Shown in pieces: positions 39,762-49,405 of a DNA stretch of 64,000 bases. The stretch spans positions 2,046,001 through 2,110,000 of the forward strand of contig NZ_CP109596.1 in the NCBI RefSeq assembly GCF_036327755.1. Direction: 5' to 3'. Both the position numbers and the translations under genes were made by a program. Under the pieces are notes generated by a model. That model saw only the letters and a list, made by a program, of their open reading frames with translations. It was not told the origin of the DNA and did no database searches. Numbering within the stretch: the first letter of the stretch is position 1; every line of letters starts with the position of its first letter. The DNA comes from Nocardia sp. NBC_01503. Its GTDB lineage: Bacteria > Actinomycetota > Actinomycetes > Mycobacteriales > Mycobacteriaceae.

Positions 39762-41261
39762 ATGTACGAAGAGGGCACCGCGCTAGCGGTCGAGACCGCG
39801 GTGAACGAGGTAGTGGTGAACACTGACAAATCAGCCGAAGCAGCCGACGAGAATCCGACTTCCGAACCGCGCACCGACGATACCGATACCGATAATTCCG
39901 AAATCCTCCCGCCGCTGGATCTGACCACGGCCACGGGAATCGCCTCCGCCGTCCAGAACGGGTCCGTGACGGCCGAGCAGATGGTGGACCAGGCCCTCGC
40001 TCGCATTCGCGCGCAGGACCGAAAAGTGAACGCGTTCAGCGAGGTTCGCGTCGACGCCGCCCGCGCCGAGGCCCGCGCGCTGGCCGAGCGCCCGAATCTG
40101 GATGTGCTGCCGCTGGCCGGGGTGCCGGTCGCGGTGAAGAACAATGTCGATGTCACCGGTGCGGTCACCCGCGCCGGATCGCTGGCCGGGTCCGAGCGGC
40201 CCGCGGCCGCGGATCACCCGGTGGTGCGGCGACTACGCTCGGCCGGCGCGGTTATCGTCGGCCTGACCACGGTTCCGGAGTTCGGGCTCTGGGGCGTCAC
40301 CGATACCCCGGACCGCATCACCCGCAGTCCCTGGAATTCCCGCTACAGCGCCGGTGGTTCGTCCGGCGGATCGGGCGCGGCGGTCGGTTCCGGCATGGTG
40401 ACCATCGCGCACGGCAATGACGGACTCGGATCGGTACGCATTCCCGCCGCCTGCTCCGGCGTGGTCGGCATGAAGCCCGGGCGCGGCCTGGTACCCGCCG
40501 AGGTGGGGGTGGATTCCTGGGGCGGGATGACCGAAAACGGTGTGCTGGCAACGACTGTCGCCGATGCCGCGCTCATGCTGTCGGTGCTCGCCGACCGCCC
40601 CGCACTCGCCGAATTGGAGTCGCCCAAGGCGCTGCGCATCGGCCTGGCCACCGCCGCGCCGAACCCGCTGACCCGGGTGGACAAGGCGTGGATCGCCGCC
40701 GCAGACAAGGCCGCGGCCGCCGCCTCGACCGCCGGGCACACCATCGGTGTCGCCGAATTGCCTTATCAGGGAGCTACTTTCGCACTGGGACTGCGCTGGG
40801 TCGCCAATGCCGCCCGTGAGGCCGGGACGGTCGCGCATCCGGAGCGGCTGCAGCGCCGCACCCGCACCCATATCGCGCTCGGCAGGACCGTGCTGAAATC
40901 GGGTCTGCTGCGCGCGGCGCAGGTGGATCGCATCGAGGCGCGGCTGCTGGACTACTTCGAGCGCTACGACGTGGCCATCACCCCGACCCTGGCGACCCCG
41001 CCGCCCCGCGCCCGCCGCTGGCATTCCCGGCCGTGGCTGGCGAATGTGGTTGCGAGCGCACGGTTCTCACCGTTCACACCGCTGTGGAATCTGGTCGGCT
41101 GGCCTGCCATCTCGGTGCCGATGGGCGTCCACCCCAAGACCGGGACCCCGGTCGCGGCACAACTCATCGGCCCGCCCGGCAGTGAATCGACCCTGCTGAA
41201 GCTGGCCGCCCAACTGGAGGACGCCTGCCCCTGGGAGCGCACCGCGCCGGGCAAGGACTGA
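39762..41261 (+). CDS. Amidase (amidase-signature family)
   Basis: 499 aa. The Ser-cisSer-Lys triad is visible: Lys in VAVKNNVDV, the Gly/Ser-rich block YSAGGSSGGSGAAVGSGM with cis-Ser, and the nucleophile Ser in NDGLGSVRIPAACSG. The N-terminal ~45 residues are an Asp/Glu/Thr-rich extension. It hydrolyses an unknown amide. The ATG at 39762 follows GGGGGAACACCAGT. Terminated by a perfect 19-bp hairpin. Confidence 0.92.
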   Translation: MYEEGTALAVETAVNEVVVNTDKSAEAADENPTSEPRTDDTDTDNSEILPPLDLTTATGIASAVQNGSVTAEQMVDQALARIRAQDRKVNAFSEVRVDAARAEARALAERPNLDVLPLAGVPVAVKNNVDVTGAVTRAGSLAGSERPAAADHPVVRRLRSAGAVIVGLTTVPEFGLWGVTDTPDRITRSPWNSRYSAGGSSGGSGAAVGSGMVTIAHGNDGLGSVRIPAACSGVVGMKPGRGLVPAEVGVDSWGGMTENGVLATTVADAALMLSVLADRPALAELESPKALRIGLATAAPNPLTRVDKAWIAAADKAAAAASTAGHTIGVAELPYQGATFALGLRWVANAAREAGTVAHPERLQRRTRTHIALGRTVLKSGLLRAAQVDRIEARLLDYFERYDVAITPTLATPPPRARRWHSRPWLANVVASARFSPFTPLWNLVGWPAISVPMGVHPKTGTPVAAQLIGPPGSESTLLKLAAQLEDACPWERTAPGKD

Positions 41262-41264
41262 ACA

Positions 41265-41305
41265 CGAAAAAGGCAGTCCCGTCATCGACGGGACTGCCTT
41301 TTTCG
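41265..41305 (+). terminator. Very strong bidirectional terminator
   Basis: Perfect 19-bp stem (41265-41283 with 41287-41305, beginning CGAAAAAGGCAGTCC) with an ATC loop; A-run on one side and TTTTT on the other. It separates the amidase from the convergent LysR gene. Confidence 0.95.
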
Positions 41306-41361
41306 TTGATCGCGCCAGGCGGCGGTAGTGCCTCCGACCCACTACCGCCATCGGATTCGAG

Positions 41362-42249
41362 CTATTGCGCGGCGACCGGCTCCCGGTCGGCGAATCCGCC
41401 TTCGAGGACGCGGGCCGCGAACTCGAGGATGGTCGGCCGATCGTCATCGGCACGCCAGGCGACGGCCAGCTCGCACGGAGCCAGTCCGGCGACGGGTCGC
41501 GCGGTCAGGCCGGGCCAGCGGTACATGGGCACATTGTTCTCGGCGAGCAGGCAGACGCCGAGTCCGAGCGAGACCGCCTCCAGGCGCTCCTCGGCGGTGG
41601 CCGCCTCCGCGCCGATCTTGGCCTGGCGGCCGCCGCGGGCGTCCGCGCCGAGCCAGAAATCGCGGGCCGCACCGGCTTCGGCTGGCATGGCGATGAAGGG
41701 CTCATCGGCCAGGGTCGCGAATTCGATGGTCTCCTGCCCGGCGAGCGGGTGGTTCTCCGGCAGCAGCACCCAGCGTGGCTCCGTGCGCAGCACCTGCCAC
41801 CGGTAGCGACCGGTATCGGGTACGGGCAGCCACATGAGCGCCAGGTCCGCCTGTCGCCCGGCCAGGCCACTGGACGGGTCGGTCCAGGATGCGGAGTGCA
41901 GGGCGAGCCGGTGGCCGCTGGCGCTCTCCAGATCGGTGATCAGGCCGCGGCCGATGGAGGATTGGATGCCGACGCGCAGCACCTCACCCGCCTCCTGCAG
42001 CGCGACATTGGTGACCTCCCAGAGCTCGAGGATGCGGCGCGCACCCTCCAGCAGTTCCTTGCCCGCGACAGTCAGAGCCACACTGCGCTGATTGCGGTCG
42101 AACAGGACCACGTCGAGCTGACGCTCCAGCTGCCGAATCTGCCGAGACAGCGTGGGCTGTGCGATGTGCAGCCGCTGGGCGGCGTTGGTGAAATGCAGTT
42201 CCTCAGCGACGGCGACGAAATACCGCAGGTCGCGCAAATGCGGGTCCAT
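41362..42249 (-). CDS. LysR-family transcriptional regulator
   Basis: 295 aa. The N-terminal winged helix-turn-helix is DLRYFVAVAEELHFTNAAQRLHIAQPTLSRQIRQLERQL; the C-terminal half is the two-lobed effector-binding domain (about 90-290). No divergently transcribed partner gene is adjacent on its upstream side, which is a 383-bp gap before hpt, so its target is not evident. The convergent amidase gene is a weak candidate. Confidence 0.92.
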   Translation of the reverse strand: MDPHLRDLRYFVAVAEELHFTNAAQRLHIAQPTLSRQIRQLERQLDVVLFDRNQRSVALTVAGKELLEGARRILELWEVTNVALQEAGEVLRVGIQSSIGRGLITDLESASGHRLALHSASWTDPSSGLAGRQADLALMWLPVPDTGRYRWQVLRTEPRWVLLPENHPLAGQETIEFATLADEPFIAMPAEAGAARDFWLGADARGGRQAKIGAEAATAEERLEAVSLGLGVCLLAENNVPMYRWPGLTARPVAGLAPCELAVAWRADDDRPTILEFAARVLEGGFADREPVAAQ

Positions 42250-42577
42250 AGCCCCTTGCTATCAGAATCGGTCTTGAATATCCAGCCGTATCCGACCCGA
42301 AAGTTTGGAATCGAGTCAGAAAACAGCCGTCAGGTTTGTTAAAGACAGCATAGGACCCGCCTGAAACTTTCCGGTAACCGGCACCGCGAATTCCTGGCCA
42401 TTCACCCGGACGGACACCCCCGAAAATCATGCGGTCATGTGACCAGCAGTAACACGCACCACGCTACACACCCCCGCCGACCGGCGCGACTCGACGGCCG
42501 ACGCTCAGCAAAGGCGCCCGGCAGCCGGGTTCACGAACCCCACACTTCTAACGTGAGTTTGGTCACATCACAGCGAA
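42250..42577. other. Gene-free region between hpt and the LysR gene
   Basis: About 330 bp with no credible coding frame and no recognised RNA. It should contain the LysR promoter; no clear operator palindrome was found by eye. The hpt-side end carries the terminators listed separately. Confidence 0.5.
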
Positions 42578-42636
42578 AGACCGCCCACCGAATCCGGCGG
42601 ACGGTCTCGTCTAGAGCGCCGAGCGGGCGGCTCTAG
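42578..42636 (-). terminator. Tandem hairpins at the hpt 3' end
   Basis: The first hairpin, CTAGAGC (42611-42617) with GCTCTAG (42630-42636), includes the hpt stop codon. The second, GACCGCCCACCG (42578-42589) with CGGCGGACGGTC (42594-42605), has two mismatches. Together they look like the terminator of the dacB-metalloprotease-tilS-hpt cluster. Confidence 0.65.
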
Positions 42637-43187
42637 CCCCCGTAAACCTTCGGGTCCAAGGTGCCGATATAGGGCAGATCCCGGTACCGCTCCGCGTAGT
42701 CCAGGCCGTAACCGACCACGAACTCGTTCGGGATATCGAAACCGACCGCCATCACATCGACCTGGGTGCGCAGCGCATCGGGCTTGCGCAGCAGCGTCAC
42801 CACCTCCAGCGAGGCCGGATTACGGCTGGACAGATTGCGCAGCAGCCATGACAGCGTGAGCCCGGAATCGATGATGTCCTCGACGATCAGCACATTGCGC
42901 CCGGCAATGTCCTTGTCCAGATCCTTCATGATCCGCACCACGCCCGAGGACGAGGTGGAGGACCCGTAGGAGGAGACCGCCATGAACTCCATCTGGGTGG
43001 GCACGGTCAGCCGCTTGGCCAGATCCGTCATGAAGAAGATCGCGCCCTTGAGTACGCCCACCAGCAGCAGATCACCCTCGGGGGCACCGGCGGGATAACG
43101 CTTGGCGACCAGTTCGGCGAGCTCATCGATCTTGCTCGCGATCTCGTCTTCGCTGATCAGCACCGACGCGATGTCATCCCCGTACAC
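42633..43187 (-). CDS. hpt: Hypoxanthine phosphoribosyltransferase
   Basis: 184 aa purine-salvage enzyme. The PRPP-binding motif is [18 protein letters not shown]; the pyrophosphate loop is [29 protein letters not shown] is the flexible loop. GTG start at 43187. It follows tilS by 16 bp, the same order as in M. tuberculosis. Confidence 0.96.
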   Translation of the reverse strand: MYGDDIASVLISEDEIASKIDELAELVAKRYPAGAPEGDLLLVGVLKGAIFFMTDLAKRLTVPTQMEFMAVSSYGSSTSSSGVVRIMKDLDKDIAGRNVLIVEDIIDSGLTLSWLLRNLSSRNPASLEVVTLLRKPDALRTQVDVMAVGFDIPNEFVVGYGLDYAERYRDLPYIGTLDPKVYGG

Positions 43188-43203
43188 GTGGCCTGGTTTC
43201 CCT

Positions 43204-44289
43204 TCAATGATGATGTCGACCCCGATCGGGTTCGCTGTGGGTCAGTATGAGCCTGCCATGTTCACGCGCGGCAACCAACCTGGTCCCGCCGATCGAACCA
43301 CCGACCGCGACACCGCCCTGCCCGTGCCAGTCGGTGACCAGCGCCTCGACCGCGCGTAAATTGCTGTCCGTCAATGATTTTGCGCCGCCCGCCAGCAGCC
43401 ACGCCCGAATGACGCGCCGCCGCAGCGCGGGCGCGGCAGTGGCGAGCGTCTCGAGCATCAGGTCTTCGCCATCAATCGCGGAGTTCAGCAAATTCTCGGC
43501 TAGTGAATCGAGGGCCGCGCCGTCCTCGCGCAGCTGAGCGGCGGTGCGGGCCAGTGCCGGAGCCACTCCCCCGCCGAGCACCTCCTCGAGCAGTGGCAGC
43601 ACCTCGGCGCGCAATCGCGCGCGGGTGAAGTCGGGGGACGAATTGTGCGGGTCCTCCCAGGGCGTCAGCCCGAGATCCGCGCACAGTTGTCGAGTCACAC
43701 CGCGCCGTACGCCCAGCAGCGGTCGGCCCCACGGCTCGGCGTACTCGGCCATACCTCGAATCGAGCGCCCACCAGACCCGCGCGCAAGTCCGAGTAGCAC
43801 GGTTTCGGCCTGGTCATCGAGGGTGTGCCCCAGCAGAACCGGCATACCCGACCGGGCGCTGCGCAGCCCGGAGCCCGGGGCACCGGAATCCGGCAATGCC
43901 CGAACGATATTCGGGGGCGGACCGTCCAGTTCCAGCCGAGCCGCGTTCAGCGCGGCATATCGGGCGCGCCGAGCCGCCGCCTCGAGGCCACCCTCGGTTC
44001 CCACTTCCACGGTGAGCACTCGTGCGGAACGACAGCCCAGACGGAGAGCGGTCTCCGCCGCCTGGGCGGCGACCTCGGCCGAGCCATCCTGCAATCCGTG
44101 GTCGACGATGTACGCGTCCACCAGCGCGGCCTCGACCACCGTCGTCGCCGTCAACGCCAAAGAGTCCGCGCCACCGGACAATCCGACCGCCACCACACCA
44201 TCCGGCGCATACCGGCCCAGCCAACGCCGCACGGCATGACGCAGCTCCAGCGCCGCACGCGTCTCGGGTAGCCGGGGGCGAGAGTTCAC
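43204..44289 (-). CDS. tilS: tRNA(Ile)-lysidine synthetase
   Basis: 361 aa N-type ATP pyrophosphatase. PP-loop motif [14 protein letters not shown] (about 34-47), [19 protein letters not shown] as the second signature. It modifies C34 of the minor tRNA-Ile to lysidine, changing decoding from Met to Ile. A Pro/Gly/Ser-rich insertion of about 20 residues (about 128-148) lies between the two motifs. C-terminal domain shorter than in E. coli, as usual for actinobacteria. Confidence 0.95.
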   Translation of the reverse strand: MNSRPRLPETRAALELRHAVRRWLGRYAPDGVVAVGLSGGADSLALTATTVVEAALVDAYIVDHGLQDGSAEVAAQAAETALRLGCRSARVLTVEVGTEGGLEAAARRARYAALNAARLELDGPPPNIVRALPDSGAPGSGLRSARSGMPVLLGHTLDDQAETVLLGLARGSGGRSIRGMAEYAEPWGRPLLGVRRGVTRQLCADLGLTPWEDPHNSSPDFTRARLRAEVLPLLEEVLGGGVAPALARTAAQLREDGAALDSLAENLLNSAIDGEDLMLETLATAAPALRRRVIRAWLLAGGAKSLTDSNLRAVEALVTDWHGQGGVAVGGSIGGTRLVAAREHGRLILTHSEPDRGRHHH

Positions 44290-44334
44290 GCTCCGATCGT
44301 CGCACGGCGCTCAACGGAGTCGCCGCATACCCGT

Positions 44335-45510
44335 TCAGCCCAGTACGCGATCGACCCAGCGCCGCGGTGTACCGATCTCATCGGTGCGCGGCAGGGTGTC
44401 CGCATCGGTCCAGATGGCGTTGAACCGGTCCATGCCGACGGTATCCACCACCTCGTCGACGAAGGCCTTGCCTCGAACGTATTGCGCCACTTTGGCATCC
44501 ATGCCCAGCAGCGCCCGGAGTAGTCGCTGCAGCGGATTACCGGGCCGCTTGCGACGCTGATCGAAGGCCGCGCGAATCCGGGTCACCGACGGCACCACGG
44601 CCGGGCCTACGGCATCCATGACGTGATCGGCGTGGCCCTCCAGGAGCGTGCCGAGCATGAGCATCCGGTCCAGGGCCGCGCGCTGCGGTTCGGCCTGGGT
44701 GGCGCGCAACAGACCGACCATGCCGCCCGCCGGATCCTCGATACCGCGACGGCGGTCCCGTACGGCCTCGACGAGGCGGGCGAGCATATCGGCCATGGGT
44801 TCGTCCCCGGCCTCACCGAGGATCTCCACATTGCGCTGCATATAGTCCGCGAGCCACGGCGCGGAGGAGAACTGCACCCGATGGGTCACCTCGTGCAGGC
44901 ATACCCAGAGCCGAAAGTCGCTGGGCGGCACGCCCAGCGCGCGCTCCACCGCCATGATGTTCGGCGCCACCAGCAGCAGGGTGCCGTCCGGACCGCTGAA
45001 CGGGTCGTACTGGCCCAGGATCGCGGTGGACAGGAAGGCCAACATGGCCCCGGCCTGCACACCCGCCGGTTTGCCGACGAATTTGCCCTTGTCCCCGGCC
45101 TCGACACCGGTCCCGGTGAGCTGTGCCATGGACTCCGCGGCGGCCGCGATCCAGCCCTTGCGATCCACCACCCGCGCCTCCGGCACGGCGAACCCGTCCA
45201 GGAGATGGCTCACCTCCCGCACCGGGCCCTCGGCCCGCCGGGACGCCTCGGCCAACTCCAGAACCGCCTGTTCGGCCGAGTAGCGCGTGGTGCGCGGCCC
45301 GGACGGCACCAGCGCGGCGCCGGTGCGCGCGGCGATACCCCAATCGACCGAACCGGTGAGCGAGTTCTTCAACCGCACCGGTTCCCGGGTGTCGGTGGTC
45401 ACGACAGCCTGCCCGTTGCCACCCGCGTATTCGGCTCCGCCGGAACCATTCTCATCAGCACGACCTGTCTCTGCGCCCGGCCGGTCGGCAGGGTGTTCGG
45501 GTCCGGTCAT
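44335..45510 (-). CDS. Zinc-dependent metalloprotease-like protein (Rv3626c type)
   Basis: 391 aa. The metal site HEVTHRVQF (HExxH) is clear, preceded by PPSDFRLWVCL, with the third-ligand region GEAGDEPMADMLARLVEAV. This family occurs in actinobacteria next to dacB and tilS and is sometimes called F420-biosynthesis-associated; the substrate is unknown. The ATG at 45510 is chosen, 14 bp after the dacB stop and preceded by GGGTGG; an upstream in-frame start overlaps dacB. Confidence 0.88.
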   Translation of the reverse strand: MTGPEHPADRPGAETGRADENGSGGAEYAGGNGQAVVTTDTREPVRLKNSLTGSVDWGIAARTGAALVPSGPRTTRYSAEQAVLELAEASRRAEGPVREVSHLLDGFAVPEARVVDRKGWIAAAAESMAQLTGTGVEAGDKGKFVGKPAGVQAGAMLAFLSTAILGQYDPFSGPDGTLLLVAPNIMAVERALGVPPSDFRLWVCLHEVTHRVQFSSAPWLADYMQRNVEILGEAGDEPMADMLARLVEAVRDRRRGIEDPAGGMVGLLRATQAEPQRAALDRMLMLGTLLEGHADHVMDAVGPAVVPSVTRIRAAFDQRRKRPGNPLQRLLRALLGMDAKVAQYVRGKAFVDEVVDTVGMDRFNAIWTDADTLPRTDEIGTPRRWVDRVLG

Positions 45511-45523
45511 AGTTATCCACCCG

Positions 45524-46978
45524 TCAGGAGCAGCCACAGTTGCGCAGTGCGGCTGCGATGGCGTCCAACGCCGGGCGGCTCTGTTCGGGCAGCCGCTGGT
45601 TGGACATCAGCGCGAAGGTCAGTACGCGCCCATCGCGATCCAGCACATATCCGACCAACGCGCTCGCCACGTCCAGAGTTCCGGTCTTGGCGCGCACCCA
45701 GCCCGCGCCCGCCCGGTCGCGGCTGGTGTAGCGGTCCGACAGCGAGCCGGTGGCACCGGCCACGGGCAGATAGTCGAGCAGGGTGGCGAGTGGATCCTGC
45801 ACGGTGTTCGCGGTCGCGGCGATACTCGAATTGCCCTGTCCGTCACCGCTGTTGGGCAGCGCCGCGACGGTGACGATGCGGTCCAGCAGACGCGTCGGAA
45901 TCAGATCGTCCACCGAGAGCCCGCTGGCATCGAGCAGGGTGAGACCGTTGGTGTCGAATCCGGCGGCCCGCAGCGTGGTCGCCATGGCGGTGACGGTCCC
46001 CGCGAACGAGGCCTCCGAGCCCGCCGCGACGGCGATTTCGCGGCCGATGGTCTCGGCCAGCACATCATCGGAGTGAACCATCATGTCGCGCAGGCGATCC
46101 CGCAGCGGTGCGGACTGCACCGCCGCCACCTTGGCCGCACCCGCGGGTGCGTTGCCGAGCCGGACCTTGCCCGGATCGAGCCCCAGCTCCAGTGCGAGCC
46201 TGCGACCGGCGTCGAGTGCCGGGGTGGCCGACCGCGGCGAGTACTCCACCAGCGGATTCAACCGGCCGCCGTCGATCATCACCGGGTCGATGGGTGCGAT
46301 GGATCCGCCGGCGATATCGGCCGGATCCCACCCCTGCGCCATGGTCGATCCGGTGTACGCGGAGGTGTCCACCACGATCGTGTCCGGCTTCTGACCGGAA
46401 GACTTGATCTGCGCCACCAGATCCGAGAGCTTGGGCCCCTCCGGGTAATAGCCTTTACCGTCCGGCTGCGCGGTGAGCGTGGGATCGCCACCGCCGACCA
46501 ACACCAGCTCATTGGCGGCCGCACCCGTGACCACCTGCGTGGTCACCCGATGATCCGGCGGCAGCGCCAGCAGTGCGGCGGCCGTGGTGAGCACCTTGGC
46601 GGTGGAGGCCGGAATCATCGGCTTATCCGGATCGGCGGTCCACAGCACCTTGCCGCTGTCCGCGTCGGAGACCGAGGCGGCGAAGATTCCCAGATCCGGA
46701 TTGCCGACCACCGGCGCCAGCGCGGCGGCCAGCCCCTTGGCGCTCGGAGCGGGCGCGGTCGGCGGCGCGGGCGCGACCTGCGGCAGCGGCTGCGTGGGCG
46801 AAGGCGGATCGGCGATCGTCAAGCCCCCGTGCTTGAACTCGTCCGTCCACGGTTTCAGTGTCACGATCACACCTGCGGCGATGCCGAGCACCACGACCAA
46901 GACCGATGCCACCACGATCCAGGTCTTGCGACGCCGTTTGGCCTCCAGCCCACCGATGTTCTGCTTGTTCCGAGCCAC
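45524..46978 (-). CDS. dacB: D-alanyl-D-alanine carboxypeptidase/endopeptidase (PBP4, peptidase S13)
   Basis: 484 aa. A basic N-terminus and single membrane span (about 18-42) act as anchor or signal, then a Pro/Ala-rich linker (55-82). Active-site S125xxK128 in [11 protein letters not shown] in RAKTGTLDV, and the middle motif appears as SDD in VHSDDVLAE where the family normally has SxN. It trims peptidoglycan stem peptides outside the cell. Divergent from ppa by 169 bp. Confidence 0.94.
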   Translation of the reverse strand: MARNKQNIGGLEAKRRRKTWIVVASVLVVVLGIAAGVIVTLKPWTDEFKHGGLTIADPPSPTQPLPQVAPAPPTAPAPSAKGLAAALAPVVGNPDLGIFAASVSDADSGKVLWTADPDKPMIPASTAKVLTTAAALLALPPDHRVTTQVVTGAAANELVLVGGGDPTLTAQPDGKGYYPEGPKLSDLVAQIKSSGQKPDTIVVDTSAYTGSTMAQGWDPADIAGGSIAPIDPVMIDGGRLNPLVEYSPRSATPALDAGRRLALELGLDPGKVRLGNAPAGAAKVAAVQSAPLRDRLRDMMVHSDDVLAETIGREIAVAAGSEASFAGTVTAMATTLRAAGFDTNGLTLLDASGLSVDDLIPTRLLDRIVTVAALPNSGDGQGNSSIAATANTVQDPLATLLDYLPVAGATGSLSDRYTSRDRAGAGWVRAKTGTLDVASALVGYVLDRDGRVLTFALMSNQRLPEQSRPALDAIAAALRNCGCS

Positions 46979-47147
46979 CTGCCGCCGTCTCCTGTATCAA
47001 CTTGCGCCGCCTCCGGCGTCGCGGTTCATGGCCCTGCAAGGCTCGGTCCACGAACTTGCCCGGCACCACACTATCCTCGTTGCGCAGTCGTTCCCCCGAA
47101 CGAGCTGGCGAGTCGGCAGCCATACCCGCACCGAAGAAGGAGATGAC

Positions 47148-47639
47148 GTGGAGTTCGACGTCACCATCGAGATCCCCCGGGGTCAGCGCAACAAGTACGA
47201 GGTAGACCACGAGACCGGCCGGGTGCGGCTGGACCGCTACCTGTACACGCCGATGATGTACCCGGCCGACTACGGCTACATCGAGAACACCCTCGGCGGC
47301 GACGGTGATCCGCTGGATTGCATGGTGCTGCTGCCCGAGCCCGTGTTCCCCGGTGTGCTGGTCGAGGCCCGTCCGGTCGGCGTGCTCATCATGAGCGATG
47401 AGGCCGGCACCGACGAGAAGCTGGTCGCGGTCCCCAACAAGGACAAGCGCTGGGATCACATCCAGGACGTCGAGGACATCCCGGAGTTCCAGCGCAAGGA
47501 GATCGCGCACTTCTTCGAGCGCTACAAGGACCTGGAGCCCGGCAAGTGGGTCAAGGTCGAGGGCTGGGAGAACCGCGCCAAGGCCGAGACCCTGGTCGTC
47601 GAGGCGTACGCCCGGCTGAAGGAGCAGGGCGAGCACTGA
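47148..47639 (+). CDS. ppa: Inorganic pyrophosphatase (family I)
   Basis: 163 aa. The family signature [10 protein letters not shown] carries the metal-binding aspartates; [17 protein letters not shown] precedes it. It hydrolyses PPi to drive biosynthetic reactions. The GTG start at 47148 is fixed by AAGGAGATGAC with correct spacing; the upstream open frame is antisense to dacB and not real. Confidence 0.97.
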   Translation: MEFDVTIEIPRGQRNKYEVDHETGRVRLDRYLYTPMMYPADYGYIENTLGGDGDPLDCMVLLPEPVFPGVLVEARPVGVLIMSDEAGTDEKLVAVPNKDKRWDHIQDVEDIPEFQRKEIAHFFERYKDLEPGKWVKVEGWENRAKAETLVVEAYARLKEQGEH

Positions 47640-47649
47640 GCTCGGCTGT

Positions 47650-49308
47650 TCACTCCACCGCCGGTGTCACAGCACCGGCGGTGGTCCGCAGCGGCACTTC
47701 TCGCCAGAACACCACCAGGATCAGGGCGAGCAGGGCCACGCCCGATGTGGTGAGGAATACCGTGGAGAGCGACTCCGCGAACCCCACCTGAAAAGGCTTG
47801 GCCAGCACCGGATTCAGCCGCTGGATCAGCGAACTGTCACTCAGCACGCTCTGCGCGGCCGCGGTGTCCTGCTTCAAAAGCCCCTGTGCGAGCGCCATAT
47901 CCGCCGGATTACCGTCGTGCGCACCCTTGAGCAGCACCTGCTGGAACTCCGGATCATGGCTCGCCGCAATGAGTTCGGTGCGAATATTCGGGCTCAGCCG
48001 CGTGAACAGCACCGACAGGAACACCGCCGCACCCAGCGTGCCGCCGATCTGCCGGAAGAATGTGGCCGCCGCCGTCGAGACGCCCATATCCTTGGGCGGC
48101 AACGCATTCTGCAGCGCGATGATGAGCGGCTGCATGAGATTGCCCAGTCCGAACCCGACGCACAGCATGAACAGCACCACCACCCAGTACGGGGTGTCGG
48201 CCTCGAGATAGTGCAGCAGGAACAGCCCGAGGGTGATCATGCCCGCGCCGATCAGCGTGTACGCCTTGTAGCGGCCGGTCCGGGAGATCAACTGCCCGGA
48301 GATGATCGAGCCGACCATCATGCCCAGCACCATGGGCAGCATCTGCAGGCCGCCGATCATCGGGCTGGCCCCGCGCACCGCCTGCAAATACTGCGGTAGC
48401 AGCAGGATGCCGCCGAACATGCCCGCGCCGACCACGAACGAGATCACCACACCCAGTGCGAAGGTCCGGTTCTCGAAGATGCGCAGCGGAATCAGCGCGG
48501 CATCACCCAGTGCCGCCTCGACCGCGACGAAACCGATCACGCCGAGCGTTCCGATGACATAGCAGAGCACCGATCTGATACTCCCCCAACCCCATTCGCG
48601 GCCCTGCTCGGCCACGATCAACAGGGGTGTGATGCCGATGGCCAGCACCAGCGCACCCCAGTAGTCGACCCGATCACGGGAACGCTCGCGCGCGGGCAGA
48701 TGCAGCGCCCGGGTCACCACGAGCAGGGTGAACATGCCGATCGGCACGTTGACCAGGAACACCCAGCGCCAGCCCGAGATACCGAGAAGGCTCTCCTGCC
48801 CGGCGAACAATCCACCCAGCACCGGCCCGAGCACACTCGAGGTACCGAACACCGCCAGGAAATAGCCCTGATACTTCGCCCGCTCCCGAGGGCTCACGAT
48901 ATCGCCGACGATGGTGAGCGCCAACGACATCAGCCCACCGGCACCCAACCCCTGCACCGCACGGAAAGCGGCCAGCTCATACATGGAGTGCGCGAACGCG
49001 CAGAGCAGTGAACCGGTCAGGAAGATGGTGATGGCGGCCAGATAGAAGGGCTTGCGCCCATACATATCCGAGAGTTTGCCGTACAGCGGTGTGGCGAGCG
49101 TGGCGGTAATCAGATACGCCGTGGTCGCCCACACCTGTAGCGAATACCCGTGCAGGTCATCGGCGATGGTGCGAATCGCGGTGGACACAATGGTCTGATC
49201 GAGCGCGGCCAGCAGGATGCCGAGCAGCAGCCCGCTGAGAATCACCAGAATCTGCCGATGGGTGAAGCCGCCCTCTTCGGTCGAGGAACTCACCTCGGAT
49301 GTAGCCAT
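47650..49308 (-). CDS. DHA2-family MFS drug/solute exporter (EmrB/QacA type)
   Basis: 552 aa with about 14 membrane spans. Motif A appears as GKLSDMYGRKPFY, motif D1-like LDQTIVSTAIRTIADDL, and antiporter motif C-like GPVLGGLFAG. It probably exports lipophilic compounds using the proton gradient. ATG at 49308 chosen with GGGGAGG 6 nt upstream. That ribosome binding site lies in one arm of a hairpin. The 3' end carries a 12-bp inverted repeat. Confidence 0.92.
   Translation of the reverse strand: MATSEVSSSTEEGGFTHRQILVILSGLLLGILLAALDQTIVSTAIRTIADDLHGYSLQVWATTAYLITATLATPLYGKLSDMYGRKPFYLAAITIFLTGSLLCAFAHSMYELAAFRAVQGLGAGGLMSLALTIVGDIVSPRERAKYQGYFLAVFGTSSVLGPVLGGLFAGQESLLGISGWRWVFLVNVPIGMFTLLVVTRALHLPARERSRDRVDYWGALVLAIGITPLLIVAEQGREWGWGSIRSVLCYVIGTLGVIGFVAVEAALGDAALIPLRIFENRTFALGVVISFVVGAGMFGGILLLPQYLQAVRGASPMIGGLQMLPMVLGMMVGSIISGQLISRTGRYKAYTLIGAGMITLGLFLLHYLEADTPYWVVVLFMLCVGFGLGNLMQPLIIALQNALPPKDMGVSTAAATFFRQIGGTLGAAVFLSVLFTRLSPNIRTELIAASHDPEFQQVLLKGAHDGNPADMALAQGLLKQDTAAAQSVLSDSSLIQRLNPVLAKPFQVGFAESLSTVFLTTSGVALLALILVVFWREVPLRTTAGAVTPAVE
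47655..47684. terminator. Terminator-like hairpin between ppa and the MFS gene
   Basis: CCACCGCCGGTG (47655-47666) pairs perfectly with CACCGGCGGTGG (47673-47684). It overlaps the last codons of the MFS gene and begins 15 bp after the ppa stop; no T run follows, so termination is likely but not certain. Confidence 0.6.
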
Positions 49309-49314
49309 GACCAA

Positions 49315-49360
49315 CCTCCCCGGTCCCCCCGCTCACGATAAGCGGGCGGGAACCGGGAGG
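49315..49360 (-). terminator. Hairpin between echA-type gene and MFS gene, covers MFS ribosome binding site
   Basis: An imperfect long hairpin (CTCCCCGGTCCCCCCGCT against AGCGGGCGGGAACCGGGAG) lies 45 bp after the enoyl-CoA hydratase stop. Its 3' arm on the minus strand contains the GGGGAGG of the MFS gene, so it could end upstream transcription and also mask MFS translation. Confidence 0.55.
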
Positions 49361-49405
49361 CCAGGGGTTTCCGGCACCGGAGCACCGGAAGACCTTCGAA
49401 AGTTG

